From positions 2,510,439 through 2,574,438 of the forward strand of contig NZ_KI912268.1 in NCBI RefSeq assembly GCF_000242615.2: 64,000 bases of DNA. The letters run 5' to 3'. Under the pieces are notes generated by a model. The model saw only the letters and a program-made list of their open reading frames with translations, did no database searches and was not told the origin of the DNA. Positions within the stretch are counted from its first letter, which is position 1. Each line of letters opens with the position of its first letter. The stretch comes from Holophaga foetida DSM 6591 (lineage in GTDB: Bacteria; Acidobacteriota; Holophagae; Holophagales; Holophagaceae). The position numbers and the translations under genes are program-made. Of the stretch, positions 1 to 8,523 are shown piece after piece.

Positions 1-1
1 G

Positions 2-190
2 GACGATTCCGCGTCCCAGGAAGCCAAGTCGAAGTACCCCCTGCGGGAAGCCAAGGTCGAAGTGGTCGAGGTGCCGGGCAAGCCCGGTGTCTATCGCGCT
101 GCGGCCTTCCTGCGGCCCCATTTCCAGCTCGACGAACTGACTGTTTCTCTGCGACTTGTGGCTGAGCTCCCTGCTCCGGCCTCCCGATAG
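2..190 (+). CDS. tssC: Type VI secretion sheath subunit TssC/VipB, C-terminal end (partial)
   Basis: The reading frame enters from the left edge and stops at TAG 188-190, leaving 62 residues. The tail reads FLRPHFQLDELTVSLRLVAE, the conserved C-terminal signature of TssC (VipB/EvpB), the large subunit of the contractile sheath. In the family this subunit pairs with TssB to form the sheath that drives the Hcp tube. The gene directly precedes hcp with a 37-nt gap, the usual order in T6SS clusters, which supports the call. The N-terminal bulk lies outside the window, so intactness cannot be judged. Confidence 0.9.
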   Translation, partial: DDSASQEAKSKYPLREAKVEVVEVPGKPGVYRAAAFLRPHFQLDELTVSLRLVAELPAPASR

Positions 191-227
191 CGCAGTTACC
201 CCCAACCTCCATTTCTAGGAGAAAATC

Positions 228-716
228 ATGGCTTTTGACGCCTTCATCAAGATCGACGGAATCCCCGGCGAGTGCACCGACGACAAGCACAAAGACTGGA
301 TCGAGATCGGGTCCTTTAACTGGGATCTTTCACAGCCTGCATCAGCAAGCGCCAGCACTGCGGGTGGTTCCTCTGCCGAGCGGGTGAACATCTCCCCTCT
401 GAACTTTGCCCATCCCTTCGACAAGGCGAGCCCCAAGCTCTATGAGGCCTGCTGCAAGGGCACCCACATCAAGGAAGCCACGCTGCATTTGAATCGCGCA
501 GGGGGGAACAAGATGCTCTACGGCGAAATCACCCTCAAGGACGTGCTTGTTTCCGCTGTGGCCGTCGCTGGCAGCGGGGAATTCCCTTCTGAGGTAGTCA
601 CCCTTAGTGCTGGCAGCTACACCTGGAAATACAACCAGCAGGACAAGGCCACTGGCCAGAGCGCGGGCAGTGTGAGTGCTGGCTGGGATCTCAAAACAAA
701 TAAAGCCACGGCATAG
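228..716 (+). CDS. hcp: Hcp, type VI secretion tube protein (TssD)
   Basis: A 162-residue protein of normal Hcp length. The start MAFDAFIKIDGIPGECTDD and the internal segments IEIGSFNWDLSQP, FAHPFDKASPKLYEACCKGT and EITLKDVLVSAV are typical of the Hcp fold. Hcp hexamers stack into the tube that is ejected with its effectors. AGGAGA lies 6 nt upstream of ATG 228, a good ribosome site. It follows tssC and is probably co-transcribed. No C-terminal effector extension is seen, so this is a structural Hcp rather than an evolved one. Confidence 0.95.
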   Translation: MAFDAFIKIDGIPGECTDDKHKDWIEIGSFNWDLSQPASASASTAGGSSAERVNISPLNFAHPFDKASPKLYEACCKGTHIKEATLHLNRAGGNKMLYGEITLKDVLVSAVAVAGSGEFPSEVVTLSAGSYTWKYNQQDKATGQSAGSVSAGWDLKTNKATA

Positions 717-733
717 ATCTAAACCTTTTTTAC

Positions 734-831
734 AGCAAGCGCCTTGAGACAACTGTAGATTGCGCGACGACAATTACCCCTGCGACGCACATTCCTAATT
801 GACGCCGCCCATGTAGATCAAGGCGCTTGCT
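734..831. repeat. 14-bp perfect inverted repeat with 70-nt spacer
   Basis: The 14-mer AGCAAGCGCCTTGA at 734-747 is matched by its exact complement at 818-831. The arms could pair across a 70-nt loop, in the gap between hcp and the next gene. It could be a transcript structure that ends or stabilises the hcp message, or the ends of a very small mobile sequence. No T-run follows the right arm. Confidence 0.6.
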
Positions 832-876
832 TGTTTCTGCCAAATTAACCATAGTTTAAACAGTAGTTATAAACAT

Positions 877-1299
877 ATGGGGCCCACTATGGTTAGAGTC
901 AGGAAGACCTTCTACGGCTACTTTAAGGAAAATATGGATGCCATGGGTGCACCGTGCCCTGAAACCCTGTTCTCAACTGCTACAACTGCTACAGCCACAA
1001 TCAAAACCATTCTTTCCGAAATAGAGAAGCATGGACCATCTGTCACTCTTGCTGAGTTAGCAGTAGCTGGGACTGGTTTAGAGATATTGGGATTCGCTGC
1101 CGCTGGAACCGCTGCCGCCTACGTGGGGATTTGCATTGGCAGTCTTGCTGTTGCCACCGGGAAATCGATATCAGGCGGGTACTCCCTTGGGGATCTTTTT
1201 GCGACGGCTCACCTGCATGATATTAATTCAAACCATCTTGCATATATTTTGCAACAGCACAGCTTCCAACGCAAGTATTCTACAATCTGCACGGTGTAG
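877..1299 (+). CDS. Unknown protein with glycine/alanine-rich hydrophobic helix, downstream of hcp
   Basis: A 140-residue protein I do not recognise. Residues about 60-105 form a Gly/Ala-rich hydrophobic stretch (GLEILGFAAAGTAAAYVGICIG and following) of the glycine-zipper kind found in membrane-inserting or pore-forming proteins; the flanks are polar. ATG 877 and ATG 889 are both possible starts and neither has a strong ribosome site. The DNA is clearly more AT-rich than the neighbours, which suggests transfer. The next gene begins 3 nt after the stop, so the two are translated together. Position just after hcp makes a T6SS cargo/immunity pair possible, but no effector motif (PAAR, MIX, Rhs) is visible. 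Confidence 0.55.
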   Translation: MGPTMVRVRKTFYGYFKENMDAMGAPCPETLFSTATTATATIKTILSEIEKHGPSVTLAELAVAGTGLEILGFAAAGTAAAYVGICIGSLAVATGKSISGGYSLGDLFATAHLHDINSNHLAYILQQHSFQRKYSTICTV

Positions 1300-1302
1300 C
1301 CC

Positions 1303-1497
1303 ATGACCAAGGACGATGGAAGACTGCTGCTTGTGGCCGTGCCTATATTCCTTATAGCATGGGCCTTTTGGCACTACCTTGGCCAAAGAGCGTTCGATGT
1401 GCTTGGCATTATTGTCCTGGCAGCCCTGCTTGGAGAAAATTGGCACCTCCGGAAAAAGCTCAGGATCATGATTCAAAATAAAATCGTCAGCAAATAG
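1303..1497 (+). CDS. Small two-helix membrane protein, partner of the preceding gene
   Basis: A 64-residue protein with two predicted membrane helices (about residues 7-25 and 31-45) and a basic C-terminus (HLRKKLRIMIQNKIVSK). It starts 3 nt after the stop of the preceding unknown gene and shares its AT-rich composition, so the two form a unit. A small membrane protein encoded directly after a protein with a membrane-inserting helix is the usual layout of an immunity protein next to a pore-forming toxin. That reading is inference from layout only; no family is recognised. Confidence 0.5.
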   Translation: MTKDDGRLLLVAVPIFLIAWAFWHYLGQRAFDVLGIIVLAALLGENWHLRKKLRIMIQNKIVSK

Positions 1498-1630
1498 ATA
1501 TATAATTACTTATGGCAATTTTTAATTATTATTAACAAGGGCAAGACCGAGACTACTCTGCGGGCGAGGGACCAAGGTTCCTACTCGAGTCGTCCAAGCG
1601 GGGCGGACTGGCAATACCTGGGAGTCTGCT

Positions 1631-2366
1631 ATGCCGACCGTGTACTGGAGTAGACCTGCTGCCCTCTTGATTTTCTGCCTCTCGCCCGCTGCTGGGCAGG
1701 AGAGGATCCCGCTCCCACAGGGAGGCGCGGCAAGCCTCAGTCGGTCCCGGGACGGGATCACCGTGACCGTCACCCCCCCCTGGACACCGGCCCATGATAC
1801 TCGTGCTGCAAGGGGACCCCTCCATCTCCCGGAAGGCCAGGAGTGGACGTCTGGAGATCCTGAGACAGGTGGGTGTCTCCACCCTGGTGATCCGCGACAC
1901 TCACCCCTCCACCCCTGGGGGCATGTCGCACTGCCAGGCCGGGGAGGAGTCCTTCCTCCGGGTTCTGGACTGGAGCGAGGATGGAACGGTTCTGGGCTTG
2001 ACCTGGCTTGCCTCCTCCCCGGAGATACCCAGCCCTTGGAAGACCCTCCGTCTCTCCTTCGCCCCGCCGACTCCCGCTCGGTGAGCCCCCCCGGGGATCA
2101 CCGGGCGTCCCGGCAGGGGAGAAGGCAGACTGGGAGGACCGCCGAACAGTGGGCCTCTCCCCGATGGCCTCCAGGAGACCCGACTCGGCGAGAACGGCTC
2201 CGTCTATGCTCGGACCGCCAAGCCTACCACTGCAAAGCCTTCGAACTCCTCGGCCTCAGGAGGCTGTCGGCAGTGACTACGGCATCAAATCGAGCAGAAT
2301 CCTTATGGATCAGGTGCATTCTCGGGGCATTACTATAACTTCGTGATGGGAAGCCCCGCGAACTAA
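1631..2366 (+). pseudogene. Decayed gene for a small secreted protein
   Basis: ATG 1631, preceded by GGGAG, opens a signal-peptide-like start (SRPAALLIFCLSPAAGQE) that reads sensibly to VTVT. At a run of eight C (1773-1780) the plausible frame shifts by +1, continuing through GMSHCQAGEESFLRVLDW to TGA at 2082. The same frame then runs on past this stop and a second TGA at 2274, and ends with a protein-like tail (QNPYGSGAFSGHYYNFVMG) at TAA 2364. A signal peptide, a homopolymer frameshift and two in-frame stops suggest a pseudogene of an exported protein. A sequencing slip at the C-run would cure only the first defect. The family is not recognised. Confidence 0.45.
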
Positions 2367-2396
2367 GGAGCCAGCTCCCTTCCGGGTGCTGGCTCC
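2367..2396. terminator. Hairpin between converging units
   Basis: GGAGCCAGC and its exact complement GCTGGCTCC form a 9-bp stem with a 12-nt loop. It lies between the end of the plus-strand decayed gene and the end of purL on the minus strand. Neither side has a strong T-run, so any termination is probably modest and bidirectional. Confidence 0.55.
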
Positions 2397-2417
2397 GTTG
2401 CGTTGCATGTTCAGGCC

Positions 2418-5400
2418 CTAGGCGAAGTATTCCACACCCGCCCGGAAGAGCTGCATATCCTTCTCTCCGGGCACGTTGCGCCAGACGTTGGGGGTCACGC
2501 GCTCGGCGTGGGCCATCTTGCCGAGGACGCGCCCATCGGGGCTGGTGAGGCCTTCGATGGCGAGGGCGCTGCCGTTGGGGTTGTAGTCCAGGTCCAGGGT
2601 GGGCTGGCCCGTGGGATCCACATACTGGGTGGCCACCTGGCCCTCCGCCAGGAGGCGGCGCAGGGTGGCGTTGGGCCCCACGATGCGACCTTCGCCGTGG
2701 GCGATGGCCACGACATGCTGGTCGCCGGGGCTGAGGCGGGCGAACCAGGGCGAGCGGTTGCTCACCACCCGGGTGGTGGCCATGCGGCTGGTGTAGCGCA
2801 GGTTGTTGAAGGTGAGGGTGGGGCACTCGGGGCTCTGCTCCCGGATCTCGCCGTAGGGCACCAGCCCCAGCTTGATGAGGGCCTGGAAGCCGTTGCAGAT
2901 GCCCAGCATCAGGCCATCCCGCTGTTTCAGAAGCTCGTGGACTGCGTCCCGCACCTTGGGATTGCGATAGGCGGCGGCGATGAACTTGCCCGAGCCCTCG
3001 GGCTCGTCGCCCGCGCTGAAGCCCCCGGGGATCATGATGATCTGGGAGCGGGAAATGGCCTGGGCCATGGCGTCCAAGCTCTCTTCCACCGCCTGGGGAT
3101 TGAGGTTGCGGAAGACCACCGTCTCGGTGACGGCTCCGGCCCGCTCAAAGGCCTGGGCGCAGTCGTACTCGCAGTTGGTTCCGGGAAAGGCCGTGAGGAC
3201 CACCCGGGGGCGGGCGATCCTGATGGCTGGCGCTTTGCGCTCAATGGCAGCCACGGGGGCGAAGGACGGCAGGGCGGCGGGGGTCTCCTCGGCCTCGGCG
3301 GTCGGGAAGATCCTCTCCAAGGGGGCTTCCCAGGCCTGTTGGGCCTTGGCGAGATCCAGGACTGTCTCGCCGAGGCGGATCACGGGCTCAGGCGTGGTGC
3401 GACCCAGGAGGGCCCAGTCCAGGTCGCTGAAGAGGATGTCCGCCCGTTCAGAGCTGGGAAGTTCCACCACGAAGGAGCCCGGCAGGGGCTGGAACCAATA
3501 GGCGGCCTCCCGCTCCTCGTCCAGCTCCAGGCCCAGGCCATTGCCGAAGGCCATGATGGAGAGGGCCGGGGCCAGGCCGTCCATGCCAACGACCTTGGCA
3601 GAGAGGATGCGGCCTTCCCGGATCAGCTGGCCCAGGCGGGCATAGAGGGCACGCAGGGGAGCCCAGTCCGGCAGCTCCTCGGCGGTGCGGGGGAGTTCCA
3701 GCAGCACCACATCGTGGTCAGCGCCCTTGAATTCGGGGCTGATGACCTGGTCGGCCTTGACCACATCCACGGCAAAGGCCACCAGGGTGGGAGGCACGTC
3801 CAGATCCTTGAAGGTGCCGGACATGCTGTCCTTGCCACCAATGGCAGGAGTCTCCAATTCCAGCTCGGCCTGGAGGGCTCCCAGGAGGGCCGCCAGGGGC
3901 GCGCCCCAGCGCAGGGGGTCACCAGCTGGCTTGCCGAAGTATTCCTGAAGGGTGTAGCGCAGACGGCTCGGATCCGCACCCACCGCCACCAGTCGGGCCG
4001 CAGCCACAACGTGGGCCCAGACGGCCCCGTGGAAGGGGCTCCACTTGGCCACCTCGGGAAGGAAGCCGTGGCTCATGGCGCTGGCGCTACGGGTCTCGCC
4101 CCCCAGCACCGGGAACTTGGCAACCATGCTCTCGGCAGGGGTGCGGCGGGTCCTGCCACCGAAGGGCACCAGGACGGAAGCGGCGCCGATGGTGCTGTCG
4201 AACTTCTCCACCAGGCCCCGCTGGGAGCAGGTGTTGATGTCGGCCAGGGAAGCCAACCACTGCTGGGCAAGCCCGGAGGCTTCCACCTTCCTGGCCTTGA
4301 AGGGCGATGAGCTTCCAGGCGTCGCAATGCGGGCCTGGGTGCCCTGGGGGGCACCGTTGGTATCCAGGAAGGCCCGGGAGAGATCGGCGACGGGCTTGCC
4401 CCGCCAGCTCATGCGCAGACGCTTCTCCTCGGTAACCTCGGCCACCACCACGGCCTCCAGGTTCTCCTGGGCCGCCAGGGCCAGCACGGCCTCCACATCC
4501 TTGGGCTCCACCACCAGGGCCATGCGCTCCTGGCTCTCGGCGATGGCCAGCTCGGTGCCGTTCATGCCTTCGTATTTCTTGGGAACCACGTCCAGGTCGA
4601 TGACGAGGCCGTCCGCCAGCTCTCCGATGGCCACGGAGACGCCACCGGCACCGAAGTCGTTGCACTTCTTCACCAGGCGGCTGAACTCGGGCTTGCGGAA
4701 GAGGCGCTGAAGCTTGCGTTCCATGGGGGCGTCGCCCTTCTGGACCTCAGCCCCGCAGCTCTCGATACTCTCCTCGGTGTGGGTCTTGGAGCTGCCGGTG
4801 GCGCCGCCGATGCCATCACGACCGGTACGGCCGCCCACCAGGATGATCTTGTCACCAGTGACGGGCTCCTCGCGGCGCACCTGGGCACGGGGCACGGCCC
4901 CCACCACGGCACCGATCTCCATGCGCTTGGCCACGTAGCCCGCATCGTAGTATTCCTGGACCTGACCGGTGCAGAGACCGATCTGGTTGCCGTAGGAGGC
5001 GAAGCCCGCCGCGGCCTCCGTGGTGATCTTGCGCTGGGGCAGCTTGCCGGCCAGGGTGTCCTTCACAGGCACCCGGGGATCGCCGCTGCCCGTGACCCGC
5101 ATGGAATGGTAGACGTAGGCACGACCGGAAAGGGGATCCCGGATGGCGCCGCCCAGGCAGGTGGCGGCTCCGCCGAAGGGCTCAATCTCGGTGGGGTGGT
5201 TGTGGGTCTCGTTCTTGAACATGAGGAGCCACTCTTCGTGGCCCTCCGGGGCAGCGGTGTTGTCGATATCCACAACTACGGAGCAGGCGTTGATCTCGCT
5301 GGTCTGCTCCTGGTCATCAAGCTTTCCGGCCTGGCGCATGACGCGCATGGGAAGGAGGGCGATGTCCATCAGGCACTCGGGCTTCTCCGAGATGCGCTCG

Positions 5401-6197
5401 CCGAAGACCTGGCGCCGCAGGTTCCGGTAGTCCAGGAAGGCCTTGGCGATGGGACCGGAGAAAGGGCCGTCCTCGATGGTGACCTTCTCCAGTTCGGTGA
5501 GGAAGGTGGTGTGGCGGCAATGGTCGGACCAGTAGGTGTCCAGGAGGCGCAGCTCGGTCTCGGTGGGCTCGCGATGTTCTTCGTCCCGGAAGTAGGCCTG
5601 GGTGTGCTTCAGGTCCGCCAGGGTCATGGCCATGCCCAGCTGACCCTGGAGTTCCAGGAGCAGGGCCTCGTCGGCCCCGTTGAAGCCCACCATGACCTTC
5701 ACCTCCTCAGGTTCGGGAAGGGCGGGGTTGAGGGTGGTCGGCTTGGCGACGGTGGCCTCCCGGCTATCCACAGGATTCACCAGGTAGCCGCGCACCCTGG
5801 CCACGGTCTCCAGATCCAGGGAACCCTTCAGGACATAGACCCGGGCACAGGCCACGGTGGGACGGAGACCGTGGGAGAGGAGCTGGAGGCACTGGGCGGC
5901 GCTATCCGCCCGCTGGTCGTACTGACCCGGCAGGTATTCCACCGCCAGGGCGCGCTCGTCGCCAGCCAAGGGCAGCTCCTCGTCGAAGAGGGCATCCACG
6001 GGGGGTTCGGCGAAGACCGTCCAGCGGGCGGCCTCGAACTCGGCGTCCCCCAGCCCCTCCACGTCGTAGCGGACGATCAGGCGGAGGTTCTCAAGTGCAG
6101 CGATCCCCAGGTTCTCCTTGAGGTCGTGGAGGATGTGGCGGGCCTCCACGGCGAATTCGGGCTTCTTCTCGACGAACAGACGACGGATGGGGGGCAT
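2418..6197 (-). CDS. purL: Phosphoribosylformylglycinamidine synthase, single-chain PurL
   Basis: Converts FGAR, glutamine and ATP to FGAM in de novo purine synthesis. At 1259 residues it is the large, one-chain form in which synthetase and glutaminase are fused. The N-terminal part leads into the first synthase half with FKNETHNHPTEIEPFGGAAT and VTGSGDP; a second AIRS-like half follows (FGAGGVSVAIGEL, GGKDSMSG). The C-terminal class I glutaminase starts near residue 996 with PGGFSAGDEP, nucleophile Cys about 1101 in GICNGFQ, and a closing His-x-Glu (AHAER). I take ATG 6197 (MPPIRRLF): a longer frame to 6260 adds 21 unconserved residues. It is divergent from pyrE, so pyrimidine and purine genes share a 115-bp control region. 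Confidence 0.96.
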   Translation of the reverse strand: MPPIRRLFVEKKPEFAVEARHILHDLKENLGIAALENLRLIVRYDVEGLGDAEFEAARWTVFAEPPVDALFDEELPLAGDERALAVEYLPGQYDQRADSAAQCLQLLSHGLRPTVACARVYVLKGSLDLETVARVRGYLVNPVDSREATVAKPTTLNPALPEPEEVKVMVGFNGADEALLLELQGQLGMAMTLADLKHTQAYFRDEEHREPTETELRLLDTYWSDHCRHTTFLTELEKVTIEDGPFSGPIAKAFLDYRNLRRQVFGERISEKPECLMDIALLPMRVMRQAGKLDDQEQTSEINACSVVVDIDNTAAPEGHEEWLLMFKNETHNHPTEIEPFGGAATCLGGAIRDPLSGRAYVYHSMRVTGSGDPRVPVKDTLAGKLPQRKITTEAAAGFASYGNQIGLCTGQVQEYYDAGYVAKRMEIGAVVGAVPRAQVRREEPVTGDKIILVGGRTGRDGIGGATGSSKTHTEESIESCGAEVQKGDAPMERKLQRLFRKPEFSRLVKKCNDFGAGGVSVAIGELADGLVIDLDVVPKKYEGMNGTELAIAESQERMALVVEPKDVEAVLALAAQENLEAVVVAEVTEEKRLRMSWRGKPVADLSRAFLDTNGAPQGTQARIATPGSSSPFKARKVEASGLAQQWLASLADINTCSQRGLVEKFDSTIGAASVLVPFGGRTRRTPAESMVAKFPVLGGETRSASAMSHGFLPEVAKWSPFHGAVWAHVVAAARLVAVGADPSRLRYTLQEYFGKPAGDPLRWGAPLAALLGALQAELELETPAIGGKDSMSGTFKDLDVPPTLVAFAVDVVKADQVISPEFKGADHDVVLLELPRTAEELPDWAPLRALYARLGQLIREGRILSAKVVGMDGLAPALSIMAFGNGLGLELDEEREAAYWFQPLPGSFVVELPSSERADILFSDLDWALLGRTTPEPVIRLGETVLDLAKAQQAWEAPLERIFPTAEAEETPAALPSFAPVAAIERKAPAIRIARPRVVLTAFPGTNCEYDCAQAFERAGAVTETVVFRNLNPQAVEESLDAMAQAISRSQIIMIPGGFSAGDEPEGSGKFIAAAYRNPKVRDAVHELLKQRDGLMLGICNGFQALIKLGLVPYGEIREQSPECPTLTFNNLRYTSRMATTRVVSNRSPWFARLSPGDQHVVAIAHGEGRIVGPNATLRRLLAEGQVATQYVDPTGQPTLDLDYNPNGSALAIEGLTSPDGRVLGKMAHAERVTPNVWRNVPGEKDMQLFRAGVEYFA

Positions 6198-6312
6198 GGG
6201 GCTTCCGGGAAAAGAGAATGGCCGCCCGAGCGCGGCCCTCTGAACCTTCCAATATACCAAGGCCAGGAATCCCCGCTTCAGGTTCGGCCCCAGACCTTAC
6301 AATGGAGGCCCT

Positions 6313-6957
6313 ATGCACGGAGCGATGATGACGAACCTGGATCTGGCCGCCGGACTTCTGGACGCAGGCGCAGTGAGGCTTTCCCCCAAGAGCCCCTTCA
6401 CCTGGGCCAGCGGGCTCAAGGCCCCTATCTACTGCGACAATCGCCAACTCCTGGGCTTCCCGGACCTGCGCTCGGCCATCGCCGAGGCCCTGGCCGAGCG
6501 GGCGGCGGAAAAGGATCCCACCCTCATCGCGGGCACCAGCACCGCAGGCATCCCCTGGGCCTCCCTGGTGGCGGACCGCCTGAAGCTCCCCCTGGCCTAT
6601 GTGCGCCCCGAGCCCAAGAAGCACGGCATGGGCCGCCAGGTGGAGGGTCCCCACGCTGACAAGCACCGGGTGGTGCTCATCGAGGACCTCATCAGCACCG
6701 GCGGCAGCAGCGTGAAGTGCGTGGAGGCACTGCGTCACGAGGATGCCGAGGTCCTGGAGGTCCTGGCCCTCTTCAGCTATGGCCTGCCCCAGGCCGATGC
6801 CACCTTCCAGGCCGCCCAGGTGCCCCTCCGGGTCCTGGCCACCTTCGAAGAGCTGGCCTCCAAGGCCCAGGAGAAGGGCCAGATCGATCCCGCCGATGCC
6901 GCCTCCCTGGCGGAATGGCGCACCGACACCGTCGCTTGGAGCAAGCGGCACGAGTAG
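6313..6957 (+). CDS. pyrE: Orotate phosphoribosyltransferase
   Basis: A 214-residue PyrE that joins orotate to PRPP to give OMP in pyrimidine synthesis. The PRPP-binding motif is VVLIEDLISTGGSS; SGLKAPIYCDNR near residue 35 and YVRPEPKKHGMGRQVEG with the flexible catalytic loop are also typical. ATG 6313 is used, but internal ATGs at 6325 and 6328 (MMTNLDLAAGLL) are equally good starts. The POT transporter begins 21 nt after the stop, so the two are probably one transcript. Confidence 0.95.
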   Translation: MHGAMMTNLDLAAGLLDAGAVRLSPKSPFTWASGLKAPIYCDNRQLLGFPDLRSAIAEALAERAAEKDPTLIAGTSTAGIPWASLVADRLKLPLAYVRPEPKKHGMGRQVEGPHADKHRVVLIEDLISTGGSSVKCVEALRHEDAEVLEVLALFSYGLPQADATFQAAQVPLRVLATFEELASKAQEKGQIDPADAASLAEWRTDTVAWSKRHE

Positions 6958-6978
6958 GAATTCCGAGGAGGCCTCCGC

Positions 6979-8523
6979 GTGCCCAACCCAGCTGAACCCA
7001 TCGCCCGGCCGGACATCCTGGACGACCGCTCACTCCTCGGCCACCCCCGCGGCCTGGGACTCCTCTTCGTGGTGGAGATGTGGGAGCGGTTCTCCTATTA
7101 CGGCATGCGCGCCTTCCTGGTGCTGTACCTGGTGAAGGCCCTCAAGTGGCCTGATGCGCACGCGACGAGCCTCTACGGCACCTACACCAGCCTGGTCTAC
7201 CTGACGCCACTCATCGGCGGCTACCTCGCCGACCGGGTGATCGGTACCCGACGTTCGCTGGTACTCGGGGGTGCGATCATCGCCCTCGGGCACTTCTGCT
7301 TGGCCTTCAACGGGATGACGGCCTTCTACCTTGGATTGGGCCTCATCATCATTGGCACGGGCTTCTTCAAGTCCAACGCCGCCACCATGGTGGGCCAGCT
7401 CTACCGGCCCGGGGACTCCCGGCGCGACGCGGGCTTCACCATCTACTACATGGGGGTCAACCTCGGAGCCTTCCTGGGGCCGCTGCTCTGTGGGCTGCTG
7501 GCCGAGAAGGTCGGATGGCACTGGGGCTTCGGAGCGGCTGGCGTGGGAATGGTCGCTGGCTTGGCCACCTACCTGGTCTATCGGGAGAAGTACCTCCCGG
7601 GCATCGGCCAGAGGGTCGGGGGGCAGCAGAGCGCCACCACTCAGGAACACGGCACCACCGACGGCAGGATGATGGTCCATGGTGCCATCGGTGCCGTAGT
7701 CGGCGCAGTGGTGGCCTGGATCCTGAGCGGTGCGGCCTGGTACCCGATCCTGCTGGGGGTGGCGGTGGGCGTCGCTGTCGCGGTGACGGTGCTCGGCTCC
7801 CACGGCGACGAGCGGAAGCGGGTGCTCGGGATCTTCCTGACCGCCTTCTTCGTGGTCTTCTTCTGGACAGCCTACGAGCAGGCGGGAAGCTCGATGAACC
7901 TCTTTGCCGATCGGCATACGGCGCTCCCCTCCCTCTTCGGGTGGACCATGCCCGCCACCTGGTTCCAGTGGTTCAACCCCGTGATGATCATCGTCCTGGC
8001 CCCGGTCTTCGCTGGACTCTGGGGCTTCCTGGGCAGGCGCGGGAAGGAGCCCTCCACCCCCATCAAGATGGTCTTCGGTCTCTTCCTGCTCGGGATCGGC
8101 TTCCTGTTCATGGTGAAGGGGGGACGGATCGTCGACGGCGGGGCTCAGGCCTCGGCCTGGTGGCTGACCCTGGCCTACCTCTTCCACACCCTCGGCGAGC
8201 TCTGCCTCTCTCCAGTGGGCCTCTCCTATGTGAGCCGACTGGCCCCCGCGCGATACGCTTCGCTGCTCATGGGCGCCTGGTATCTGGCCAACACCATCGC
8301 CAACAAGCTGTCTGGTGCCCTGGCCGGGCTCACCCCCACCCCCGGCGTCGAGCGCGCCGGAGCAGCCGGTGTCGGCTTCGCTGGCTATCTGCAGCAAGTC
8401 ACCGCCACCAACGCCGGATTCTTTTCGCTCTTCGTGGTAATCGGTCTGGTCGGCGGGGCGCTGATGCTGCTCTTCGTCCCCCTCATCAAGAGGCTGACCG
8501 CCAGTGCGGACAGGAAGAACTAG
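6979..8523 (+). CDS. POT-family proton-coupled peptide transporter
   Basis: A 514-residue inner-membrane protein of the proton-dependent oligopeptide transporter (POT/PTR2) family, importing di- and tripeptides. The family signature EMWERFSYYGMRAFLVLYL lies in helix 1, and the second signature (FTIYYMGVNLGAFLGPLLCG) in helix 5. The chain is hydrophobic throughout, with a linker near residues 205-225 and an extra helix pair as in bacterial 14-helix members. The start is GTG 6979, preceded by GAGGAG. Its stop codon overlaps the stop of the converging amgK gene by 3 nt, leaving no room for a terminator between them. Confidence 0.94.
   Translation: MPNPAEPIARPDILDDRSLLGHPRGLGLLFVVEMWERFSYYGMRAFLVLYLVKALKWPDAHATSLYGTYTSLVYLTPLIGGYLADRVIGTRRSLVLGGAIIALGHFCLAFNGMTAFYLGLGLIIIGTGFFKSNAATMVGQLYRPGDSRRDAGFTIYYMGVNLGAFLGPLLCGLLAEKVGWHWGFGAAGVGMVAGLATYLVYREKYLPGIGQRVGGQQSATTQEHGTTDGRMMVHGAIGAVVGAVVAWILSGAAWYPILLGVAVGVAVAVTVLGSHGDERKRVLGIFLTAFFVVFFWTAYEQAGSSMNLFADRHTALPSLFGWTMPATWFQWFNPVMIIVLAPVFAGLWGFLGRRGKEPSTPIKMVFGLFLLGIGFLFMVKGGRIVDGGAQASAWWLTLAYLFHTLGELCLSPVGLSYVSRLAPARYASLLMGAWYLANTIANKLSGALAGLTPTPGVERAGAAGVGFAGYLQQVTATNAGFFSLFVVIGLVGGALMLLFVPLIKRLTASADRKN

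Noticed and set aside
5763..5775. DnaA-box-like CTATCCACAGG inside purL
   Set aside because: A single near match within a coding sequence, with no cluster or AT-rich unwinding region; not an origin.
2403..6659. Long plus-strand open frames (635 and 626 codons) opposite purL
   Set aside because: They lie antisense to a fully recognisable PurL, have Gly/His/Ala-rich, non-protein-like composition and no ribosome sites; typical shadow frames of GC-rich DNA.
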